Assembly: GCF_000972705.2 (NCBI RefSeq)
Contig: NZ_LATL02000105.1
Span: forward strand, 1 to 10,736
Length of the DNA stretch: 10,736 nucleotides
Origin: Limnoraphis robusta CS-951
Lineage (GTDB): Bacteria > Cyanobacteriota > Cyanobacteriia > Cyanobacteriales > Microcoleaceae
Reading direction: 5' to 3'
The notes beneath the pieces are model-generated. The model worked only from the letters and a program-made list of their open reading frames with translations. It was not told where the DNA came from and searched no databases. The position numbers and the translations under genes were made by a program. Of the stretch, positions 1 through 7,439 are shown piece by piece (positions within the stretch are counted from its first letter, which is position 1; every line of letters starts with the position of its first letter).

Positions 1-1557
1 ATGATGAACACAGTTATTAATATAATTAGCTTTAGTTTTATTCCACTCTGTTAACAATTGATGTTGTTCAGTAACAGTTAGAATTGATAGGTTAGAAAGT
101 TTTACCTGTGGGTTAGCAATAATTTCTGATAAGATCATCTGAAAATGCCCAAGCATTCGTGCAATCGTGTCTTGTTTAAATAAGTCTGTACTATATTCTA
201 TAACGACTAAAATTTCTGATTCTCGCTCAATTAAATGCCAAGTGAGATCAAACTTAGTTGATTCCGGGTAGATCCAAAATTGACTGATTTGTAAGTTGGG
301 TAATTGTAATTCAGGACTAGATGAATTTTGAAACTGATAAGCCTCATTTTGAAACTGAAACATAACCTGAAACAAAGGATTATGACTGAGATGACGTTCC
401 GGTTGAAGTTCTTCTACTAACTTTGAAAAAGGTAAATCTTGATGTTTATATGCTCCAGAAGTTACCTGTCTAACTCGCTTTAAAACATCTTCAAAAGAGG
501 GATTTCCTGATAAGTCAGTTCGTAAAACTAGAGTATTAACAAAAAAACCAATTAGGCTTTCTGTTTCCTGCCAATTTCGATTGGCAATAGGAGAACCAAT
601 GACAATATCATCTTGGTTACTATATCGATGTAATAATATTTTAAAAGCTGCAAGTAAGGTCATAAATAGAGTAACCCCTTGCTGACGACTCAGTGTTTGT
701 AAAGCTGTGGTTAGTTCTTTAGAAAGTGTTAAAGACTGAGTTTTTCCTCGAAAACTCTGAGTTACAGGTCGAGGATAATCTGTGGGCAAATTTAGGGTTG
801 TTAAATTTTTAAGTTTCTGTTTCCAGTAACTTAACTGTGTTTTTAATTCTTCTCCTGTTAGCCATTGCTGTTGCCAAATTGCAAAGTCTACATATTGAAT
901 TTTTAGTTCGGGTAATGGTGAGGTTTTTTGTTCAGAGAAGGCTTTGTAAATTGCAGAAAATTCCTTCAGTAAAACTCCTCTTGACCATCCATCTGCAATA
1001 ATATGATGTAAGGTCAAAAGCAAGATAAATTGAGTTTCACTGAGTTTTAATAACGTTACTCTGATTAATTGATCTTTATTGAGATTAAAATAGTTCTTTG
1101 CTTCTTGTTTTGCAAGCCGTTTTGCTTCACTATCACTGTGGTTTTTCGATAATATTTGCAAGTCAATTATAGGAATATTTAGAGTAAAATGAGATGAAAT
1201 ACTTTGCTGAGGTTGATTATTCTGGATACTGTTAAAAGTAGTTCTTAAGCTTTCATGGCGGCGAACAATTTCATTCAAAGTTTGTACAAGAATAGCAATA
1301 TTGATATGCCCGTTGAGATGCCACGCAATTGGAATATTGTAAGCAGAAGTTTCAGACTCTAACTGATGGATAAACCACAGCCGTTGTTGAGAAAATGACA
1401 AGGGTAAATTATCATATATTTTTCGCTTTGGAATGGTCAGGGAACTCAATTGCTGTTTTTTATTTTTCAGTTGTTGCTCAAGGAGTTGCCGTTTTTCTGG
1501 TGAAAGAGCAGCAATTCTTCTTTTTAACTCATCTAGCTTTTGATCTGTATTAGTCAT
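1..1557 (-). CDS. NRPS, N-terminal part: condensation domain (partial gene)
   Basis: The first 519 codons of a non-ribosomal peptide synthetase, open at the left edge, so the C-terminus is missing. Residues 1-45 form a charged helical N-terminal region that may dock with an upstream carrier. Residues about 50-485 are a complete condensation domain: SFSQQRLWF (54-62), RHESLRTTF (100-108), the catalytic HHIIADG (184-190, catalytic base His185), YVDFAIW (222-228), IGFFVNTLVLR (336-346), HQDLPFSKLVEEL (372-384) and HNPLFQVMF (392-400). Residues after about 495 resemble the C-to-A linker, so an adenylation domain should follow outside the window. The domain should join the polyketide acyl chain from the PKS upstream to an amino acid. 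I chose ATG at 1557, 8 nt after the monooxygenase stop. It has no clear Shine-Dalgarno (the leader reads AAAACAAAAA), which suggests translational coupling. The amino acid used cannot be predicted because the A domain is absent. The LCL or DCL subtype was not decided. Confidence 0.95.
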   Translation of the reverse strand, partial: MTNTDQKLDELKRRIAALSPEKRQLLEQQLKNKKQQLSSLTIPKRKIYDNLPLSFSQQRLWFIHQLESETSAYNIPIAWHLNGHINIAILVQTLNEIVRRHESLRTTFNSIQNNQPQQSISSHFTLNIPIIDLQILSKNHSDSEAKRLAKQEAKNYFNLNKDQLIRVTLLKLSETQFILLLTLHHIIADGWSRGVLLKEFSAIYKAFSEQKTSPLPELKIQYVDFAIWQQQWLTGEELKTQLSYWKQKLKNLTTLNLPTDYPRPVTQSFRGKTQSLTLSKELTTALQTLSRQQGVTLFMTLLAAFKILLHRYSNQDDIVIGSPIANRNWQETESLIGFFVNTLVLRTDLSGNPSFEDVLKRVRQVTSGAYKHQDLPFSKLVEELQPERHLSHNPLFQVMFQFQNEAYQFQNSSSPELQLPNLQISQFWIYPESTKFDLTWHLIERESEILVVIEYSTDLFKQDTIARMLGHFQMILSEIIANPQVKLSNLSILTVTEQHQLLTEWNKTKANYINNCVHH

Positions 1558-1565
1558 TTTTTGTT

Positions 1566-2636
1566 TTAAACTAATGTTTTCTGACTGACTTGAACAGCAT
1601 GATATTTTTCTCGCAATTCTTTTAAGTAGCTCAGGCTTTCCATGACAGCCTTTTCATCAGGAACAAAGTCAATCAGAGAGGCAATTTCATTGATACCTGC
1701 TTGCTCAATTTGTTCAACAAAGGAAAGACAACTCGTTGGAGTTCCGATGAGAGAACGTCCTTTCATAAAGCCTTCCACTCCAAATAAGAGTAAGCTATCG
1801 AGATCATCTGCTGAGAAGTTTTTAAGACTAACATTTAACCCCATGCTTTTAGCTAGGTTATCTAACAAATCATAGTGAGTTTTGAGATACTCAGAAAAAG
1901 GTTGTCTGACTTTTTCTTTGACTTCATGTAAACTTTCTCCCAAAAAAGTATGAATCATTAAAGCGACTTTTCCTTCTTCGGGATTATGACCTTTTTTCGC
2001 TAATGCTTCTCGATAGAGTTTTATTTTCGGAACGATACTTTCTAAAGTTCCACCGAGTAAAGAAGTGAGAACATTAGCCCCCATTTTACCTGCTTCAATA
2101 AATGTTTCTGGAGATTGACAGGTAATCCAAATAGGAAGTTTTGATTGAATGGGTTTTGGTAAAGTTTTCACCTTAACCGTTCTACCACTTGCGTCTTGAT
2201 AGTCTACTGCTGCCCCTTGCCAAAGTTGCTGAACTGCTTTAATTCCTCGCCACATATTCGCTTTTCGATTGGCATGAATTTCACGAGAAAGAATGAATTC
2301 ATCCATCGTCCAACCGGAAGCAAAAGCAATCTGAACTCGACCATTTGAAAGGTTATCAACCACAGCCCATTCTTCTACAATTCGCACAGGATGATGTAAA
2401 GGTACAACCACACTTCCTGCTCGCAATTGAATTTTTTTTGTAACCATTGCAAGTGCAGCATTTGTTAGGGAAGGATTCGGATAAAGCCCGCCAAAAGCGT
2501 GAAAATGTCGTTCAGGTGTCCAAACTGCTGAAAAACCATTTTTGTCGGCAAATTTTGCACTTTCAATCAGTAAATGATACTTATTTTGTTGTGCAACTGA
2601 TCCATCTCCATCAAAGTAAAAAAAGCTAAAGTCCAT
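1566..2636 (-). CDS. Stand-alone luciferase-like FMN-dependent monooxygenase (MupA/Atu3671 type)
   Basis: A 356-residue protein of the bacterial luciferase-like (LLM) superfamily. It matches the natural-product subfamily often fused into or encoded beside NRPS/PKS proteins. Diagnostic stretches are WTPERHFHAFGGLYPNPS (39-56), VVPLHHPVRIVEEWAVVDN (77-95), SNGRVQIAFASGW (97-109) and a C-terminal region ending near LKELREKYHA (338-347). It has no signal peptide or membrane segment, so it is probably cytosolic. Such enzymes use reduced flavin and O2; related domains occur in the microginin and puwainaphycin assembly lines, whose fatty amino acids carry a 2-hydroxy group. Here it is a separate gene between a KR-ending PKS and an NRPS, so it probably acts in trans on the carrier-bound chain; alpha-hydroxylation is the favoured inference. 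A Baeyer-Villiger or other oxygenation cannot be excluded. The length is usual for the family and no family motif looks broken. The start at 2636 is backed by an AGAGGA sequence 10 nt upstream. Confidence 0.92.
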   Translation of the reverse strand: MDFSFFYFDGDGSVAQQNKYHLLIESAKFADKNGFSAVWTPERHFHAFGGLYPNPSLTNAALAMVTKKIQLRAGSVVVPLHHPVRIVEEWAVVDNLSNGRVQIAFASGWTMDEFILSREIHANRKANMWRGIKAVQQLWQGAAVDYQDASGRTVKVKTLPKPIQSKLPIWITCQSPETFIEAGKMGANVLTSLLGGTLESIVPKIKLYREALAKKGHNPEEGKVALMIHTFLGESLHEVKEKVRQPFSEYLKTHYDLLDNLAKSMGLNVSLKNFSADDLDSLLLFGVEGFMKGRSLIGTPTSCLSFVEQIEQAGINEIASLIDFVPDEKAVMESLSYLKELREKYHAVQVSQKTLV

Positions 2637-2701
2637 AATAACTTATTCCTCTATTCATTGTAATTTTTTAGTTTATGTTGTTTAGCAATATATACTTACA
2701 A
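2637..2701 (-). other. 65-nt AT-rich intergenic spacer, PKS to monooxygenase
   Basis: This is the longest non-coding stretch in the window. It is very AT-rich and holds the ribosome binding site for the monooxygenase. I see no stem-loop followed by a T-run that would be a terminator. A TATATT at 2687-2692 resembles a -10 box but has no matching -35 element, so read-through from the PKS is the simpler view. Confidence 0.6.
2647..2652 (-). promoter_or_regulatory. Ribosome binding site of the monooxygenase gene
   Basis: AGAGGA on the minus strand, 10 nt before the ATG at 2636. It lies in the 65-nt spacer after the PKS stop and supports this start codon. The spacing is slightly long. Confidence 0.6.
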
Positions 2702-5700
2702 TTACGTTTTTTCATAATCTTCAGAGACGCTTCCCTGAATTGATAGCAAATTTTCAACTTCTTGTGAAGATAATTTTTCGACTTCTTCTAATAGTCTTTC
2801 AATCTCTGGATCATCTGTTATTTTGGATTGATTTTCCTCAATGATTTTTGCAATACCAGCAACACTCGGTGATTCAAATAAGAACTCTCGCATTGGAATA
2901 TCTATTTGAAATTTTTCTCGCAAACGGGAAATAATCTGAATTGCTAGTAATGAATGCCCACCTAACTCAAAAAAGTTATCATAAATTCCTACTTTCTCTA
3001 TTCCTAATAAATCTTGCATTGCATTAGCAATAATTTGTTCAATCTCATTTCGAGGGGCAGAATAATCAGTTTGCAGATGGGGTCGAGCATGATTAGAGTT
3101 TAATTGATCCGCTTTAGCCAGTTGTAATATCTCTGAGTTTTCATAAGTTTTTTGTTGAATTGACTGCTCAATTCTAGCGTGTAAATCTCTAGGTGAAACG
3201 GCGAGTTGAGAAATAATATTTTCTGATAAAATTCGTTTCGATATTTGCCAAACTTCATCAGGTTTTATCGCTAAATCAATCAAGGCTGAACCTGTTTTTT
3301 GAGAGGTTGATTCTTCGTCCCATTGACACGCATCCCAATTAACACTAATCCAGGGTGTTGAACTCGTTTTATTTTGTTGGTTAGCAAAGGCATCCATAAA
3401 TAAATTAGCGGCTGTATAAGCACCAAATCCTACGCCTCCCACAATTGACGACAGAGAAGATTGTAACAGATAAAAATCTAATTTTTGACCCTCAAAAATT
3501 TTAGCAAGTGTAATTAATCCTATAACTTTCATTTGGAACTGATTATGACATTTTTCTAGGTCTAAATCTTGAAGTGGACAGCTTGATCTATCTCCCATTG
3601 TTCCAGCATGAATTACCCCATTAATTTGACCAAATTTTTCATAGGCTTGAGTGACAATTGACTGCATTTTTGTTTCATCTGCTAAGTCAGCACTGAAGAA
3701 TAAAAATTCTGCTCCCGATGTTTCTAAGGCTTGCAGTTTACGAATACATTTACTTATATTATCTTGCTGACCATGTGAGACTAACCACTGTTCCCATTGA
3801 TGTTTTTCCGGTAAGGTTGAACGACCGATTAAAATCAGTTTTGCTTCTAATTCTTGAGTTAAATACTGTGCATAAACTAATCCTAATCCTTCAACTAAAT
3901 CTCCTACAATTAAATATACGCCATTTTTGATAAATCGTGTTTCTTTTGCAGAATGTTCGGGTAATAACACCGATTCAAATGTTTGTATCCATCGATATCG
4001 ATCTCGATAAGCAACGACTGGCTCTGTATAATTTTGTTGCAATTCCGCTATCAATTGATCGATCCCTTTTGTGAATAAATCCGAATTTTCGGGAAGAGCA
4101 ACATCAATATTTTTGCAGGTAATATGGGGATATTCTTGCGAAATAACTTTGCATAACCCGAGTTGTGTCACTTGAGCGGGATTGAAAGCTTCTGTACCGA
4201 GTACATCGTGAATATTATTCGTAACTGTTGTCAGTTTTACAAGGGTATCAATGTTTTGTTGAGTAATTGCTTGAACTAAAGCGAGTAAGCTATAGAAACT
4301 TTTATTTTGATAAGATTCAAAATCAATTTCTAAAGTCGAATTGAAATGCTCTGCTGATTCTGTTCCCCAAAAATGAAGTATCTCATTGGGAACAAAGTTG
4401 TTTTGTTTCAGGATTTTTATTAAATATTGATAGTCATCAAATTTTTCAGGATTGATCTCAAATAAAGTCTCAGTAAGTTGAATAAACTTTTCTCCAATTC
4501 TGACTTCAGCTACAACTTGATTTTCTGCTATTAAGCGTTGAACAATTTTTTCACCCAATCCAATTTCATCCACAAAAATCAACCAACATTTACGTTCTGT
4601 ATTAGATGAAAGCTTAGGAAGGGTTGAACGTTTCCAAGAAGGAACATAAAACCATTCAGCTAAATTAGGCTTTTTCTGCGGTTGTTGAGGTTTTTCTTGA
4701 GAATTATTAGTTTCAGCTTGAGGTTCAATCCAATAATATTGTCGTTCAAAAGGATAAGTGGGTAAGGGTACGCGCTGGCGTCGTTCATTCGGATGTCGTT
4801 CATTCGGATAAAGTGCCGACCAATTAACTTCTATTCCCGATAGCCAAAGTTGCCCTAAAGTTTCTAAAATATGAGCATGATCTGACTGTTTATCTTGGGG
4901 ATGACGCAAGGTTGTTAAGGCATTTATATCAGGTTGATGCTGTTTGGCAAAGATAGTCAATGTCCGTCCAGGCCCAACTTCCAATAATAGAGGATTTGGC
5001 TTTTGCAATACCTGTTTAATTCCCTCAGAAAACTGCACCGTTTTTCTTAAGTGTTGAACCCAATATTCGGCTTGAGTTGCTTCAGTTGCAGTCAGCCAAG
5101 TTCCTGTTACATTCGATATGACGGGAATTTCAGGAGGATTTAGGTTAATCTTGGTAACTATCTGTTTAAATTCGTCTAAAATTGGTTCCATTAAAGGAGA
5201 ATGAAAAGCATGAGATGTATGTAAACGACGATAGGTAATATTTTGTTTAATCAAAACTTGCTCGAACGTTTCAATCGCAGTGTTTGAACCGGAAACAACA
5301 CATAAATCGGGAGAATTAATCGTGGCAATTACTAATTCTTTAGGAAGGATAGATTGTATTGTTTCCGGTGTTGAAGAAACCGAAAGCATAGCCCCAGATG
5401 GACAGGTTTGCATCAGTTTTCCTCGGGTTGCAACTAAGGCTAAAGCATCTTCTAAAGAAAACACACCCGCAAAAGTTGCAGCAACATATTCTCCAATACT
5501 ATGACCAATCATTGCTTGAGGTTTTACACCCCAACTTATCCACAGTTTAGCCAAAGCATATTCTATTATAAATAGTGCGGGTTGTGCATAGGCTGTTTCA
5601 TTAATTAAGTTGTTTTCTGGATGCTGTTTTGGATAGATTATTTCTCTTAGATCTTGCTGTAAATGGGGTTTTATCAGTTCACTACACTCATCAATTATTT

Positions 5701-7435
5701 GTCTAAAAATAGGTTCTGTTTCATAGATTTCTAACGCCATATTAATATATTGACTCCCTTGCCCCGAGAACATAAAAACAAGGGTTTGGGGGCTATGTTG
5801 ATAGAACTTTGTTAATAATTTTTGGGATTTATTTTCAGAGTTCTCTAAGGTTTCAATAGCATCTTTTAACTCTTTACAGACTAAGATTCGGCGATATTCG
5901 TGATGTTTTCTTCCGGTTTGTAAAGTATAAGCTACATCTGCTAAGTTTAAATTTGAATGCTGTTTGAGATGGGTTGCAAGTTGAGTTGTTGCTGTTTCTA
6001 AAGCTGATGGCGTTTTTGCAGAGAGTAAGAGCAATTTCCAAGGACGGGAATTGCTATAAATTTCGACTTGAGGAGCTTCTTCAAGGATGATATGAGCATT
6101 CGTTCCTCCCATACCAAAAGAACTGACTCCAGCACGGCGAGGACTGCCATTTTTTTGCCAGTTTGACAGTTGAGTATTGACATAAAATGCACTGTCAGCA
6201 AAGTTAATTTGAGGGTTAGGATTCTCAAAATTTAAACTGGGGGGAATTTGCTGATTTTTGAGGGCTAATGTCGCTTTAATTAATCCTGCAATTCCTGCGG
6301 CTGCATCTAAATGTCCGATGTTGCTTTTGACTGAACCTATAGCACAAGATTTCTTATTACTTTTATTAAAAACTTTTGTTAAAGCAGAAATTTCAATCGG
6401 ATCACCTAATGCTGTTCCAGTACCATGCGTTTCTATGTAATTAATGGTCTCAGGTTCTACATCGGCTTTTGCAATTGCGGTTGCAATAACTTCCGCTTGA
6501 CCTGTTACACTAGGAGCAGTTAAACCCACTTTTTGAGAACCATCATTATTAATAGCTGAACCTCGAATAACGGCATAAATTTGATCGCCATCTTCTAAGG
6601 CTTTACTCAGCCGTTTTAAGACAACAATACCCACTCCATTTCCGAAAACTGTTCCTTTGGCATTCGCATCAAAAGCGCGACAATAACCATCAGGAGAAGC
6701 AATTCCGTCTTCTTTATAAAGATAACCTGACTTTCTAGCGGAATTAACTGTAACTCCACCTGCTAAGGCAATATCACATTCTTGTTTCAGTAAACTTTGA
6801 CAAGCGATATGAACACTCACTAATGATGTCGAACATCCGGTTTGAATCCCACAACTCGGGCCTTTTAAGTTGAATTTATAAGAAACTCTAGTGGGCATTA
6901 AACCCATAACATTACTGATGACAAACTGCACCGAGTCTACCGATTTTCTTAAAGCAGTATTGTTGTAAAGATTAATGATGTAATTGTTTAAAGCTGAACC
7001 TCCATAAACTCCTATTTTACCCGAATAGCGTTCGGGGTCATAGCCTGCATTTTCTAAAGCTTCCCAGGCACATTCTAGAAAAATTCTATGTTGAGGATCA
7101 ATCAGTTCTGCTTCTCGGGGAGAGTAACCAAAAAAGGCGGCATCAAAGTATTCAATCTGGTCAAAACTCGCATATGCTTTGACATAGTTTTGAGCATTAA
7201 TTTCATCTAAACTCACACCAGATGAAACTAATTCTTCATCAGATAAAAATTGTATAGAGTTAACCCCATTTTTTATATTTTCCCAAAACTGTTCAACGGT
7301 TTGAGCGCCAGGAAAACGGCCCGCCATGCCAATAATAGCGACTCGTTCATTTTTCTCTTGTTCTACAGCTTCGAGCTTGGTTCGAGCTTCTGTAAGAGCG
7401 GCAAGTATTCGTTCAGATGAAGATAGATTATTCAT
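2702..7435 (-). CDS. Type I PKS, one module: KS-AT-KR-carrier
   Basis: A complete 1577-residue modular PKS. Residues 4-30 form a charged helix (ILAALTEARTKLEAVEQ), an N-terminal docking element. KS spans about 31-455, with active Cys201 in QTGCSTSL, His337 in HGTGTALGD and His375 in NIGHLDAAAG. AT spans about 550-850, with GHSIGEY (nucleophile Ser646) and SHAFHS (741-746); the HAFH form predicts malonyl-CoA. The post-AT linker LPTYPFERQYYW is at 891-902. Residues about 925-1165 are a KR structural subdomain, not a DH. The catalytic KR is about 1170-1370, with Lys1303, Ser1327, Tyr1340 and Asn1344 present but an odd nucleotide-binding loop (GDLVEGLG, 1178-1185). The carrier domain (about 1463-1535) has LGGHSL with Ser1495, a PCP-like form. 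The tail (1543-1564) is acidic and helical and probably docks to the NRPS. No DH, ER, MT or TE is present. Expected result: malonate extension with beta-keto reduction to a hydroxyl. The start at 7435 is set by a strong Shine-Dalgarno and the docking helix. Confidence 0.96.
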   Translation of the reverse strand: MNNLSSSERILAALTEARTKLEAVEQEKNERVAIIGMAGRFPGAQTVEQFWENIKNGVNSIQFLSDEELVSSGVSLDEINAQNYVKAYASFDQIEYFDAAFFGYSPREAELIDPQHRIFLECAWEALENAGYDPERYSGKIGVYGGSALNNYIINLYNNTALRKSVDSVQFVISNVMGLMPTRVSYKFNLKGPSCGIQTGCSTSLVSVHIACQSLLKQECDIALAGGVTVNSARKSGYLYKEDGIASPDGYCRAFDANAKGTVFGNGVGIVVLKRLSKALEDGDQIYAVIRGSAINNDGSQKVGLTAPSVTGQAEVIATAIAKADVEPETINYIETHGTGTALGDPIEISALTKVFNKSNKKSCAIGSVKSNIGHLDAAAGIAGLIKATLALKNQQIPPSLNFENPNPQINFADSAFYVNTQLSNWQKNGSPRRAGVSSFGMGGTNAHIILEEAPQVEIYSNSRPWKLLLLSAKTPSALETATTQLATHLKQHSNLNLADVAYTLQTGRKHHEYRRILVCKELKDAIETLENSENKSQKLLTKFYQHSPQTLVFMFSGQGSQYINMALEIYETEPIFRQIIDECSELIKPHLQQDLREIIYPKQHPENNLINETAYAQPALFIIEYALAKLWISWGVKPQAMIGHSIGEYVAATFAGVFSLEDALALVATRGKLMQTCPSGAMLSVSSTPETIQSILPKELVIATINSPDLCVVSGSNTAIETFEQVLIKQNITYRRLHTSHAFHSPLMEPILDEFKQIVTKINLNPPEIPVISNVTGTWLTATEATQAEYWVQHLRKTVQFSEGIKQVLQKPNPLLLEVGPGRTLTIFAKQHQPDINALTTLRHPQDKQSDHAHILETLGQLWLSGIEVNWSALYPNERHPNERRQRVPLPTYPFERQYYWIEPQAETNNSQEKPQQPQKKPNLAEWFYVPSWKRSTLPKLSSNTERKCWLIFVDEIGLGEKIVQRLIAENQVVAEVRIGEKFIQLTETLFEINPEKFDDYQYLIKILKQNNFVPNEILHFWGTESAEHFNSTLEIDFESYQNKSFYSLLALVQAITQQNIDTLVKLTTVTNNIHDVLGTEAFNPAQVTQLGLCKVISQEYPHITCKNIDVALPENSDLFTKGIDQLIAELQQNYTEPVVAYRDRYRWIQTFESVLLPEHSAKETRFIKNGVYLIVGDLVEGLGLVYAQYLTQELEAKLILIGRSTLPEKHQWEQWLVSHGQQDNISKCIRKLQALETSGAEFLFFSADLADETKMQSIVTQAYEKFGQINGVIHAGTMGDRSSCPLQDLDLEKCHNQFQMKVIGLITLAKIFEGQKLDFYLLQSSLSSIVGGVGFGAYTAANLFMDAFANQQNKTSSTPWISVNWDACQWDEESTSQKTGSALIDLAIKPDEVWQISKRILSENIISQLAVSPRDLHARIEQSIQQKTYENSEILQLAKADQLNSNHARPHLQTDYSAPRNEIEQIIANAMQDLLGIEKVGIYDNFFELGGHSLLAIQIISRLREKFQIDIPMREFLFESPSVAGIAKIIEENQSKITDDPEIERLLEEVEKLSSQEVENLLSIQGSVSEDYEKT
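4780..4809 (-). repeat. Perfect 15-bp tandem duplication inside the PKS post-AT linker
   Basis: Two adjacent identical copies of GTCGTTCATTCGGAT (plus strand, 4780-4794 and 4795-4809). In the protein this gives a five-residue repeat, PNERHPNER (residues 877-885), just before the conserved LPTYPFERQYYW linker. It is in frame and does not disturb the domain. Confidence 0.9.
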
Positions 7436-7439
7436 GGGT

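Noticed and set aside
1642..1875. Plus-strand open frame of 77 codons opposite the monooxygenase
   Set aside because: It lies wholly within a well-supported gene on the other strand, has no recognisable domain and no evident ribosome binding site. The same holds for the other plus-strand frames at 2447-2629, 3718-3930, 5280-5504 and 6258-6440, and for the minus-strand frame at 5998-6228.
2687..2692. TATATT as a -10 promoter box before the monooxygenase gene
   Set aside because: There is no TTGACA-like element at the proper distance, and such hexamers are expected by chance in a very AT-rich spacer.
3940..4665. Possible dehydratase domain between AT and KR of the second PKS
   Set aside because: The residues (about 925-1165) lack the HxxxGxxxxP dehydratase motif and fit the non-catalytic structural subdomain of a ketoreductase.
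6803..6865. KS active-site region reading QTGCSTSL where DTACSSSL is textbook
   Set aside because: Cys201 and both catalytic His residues are present, and QTxCSTSL variants are common in cyanobacterial KSs, so I see no sign of inactivation.
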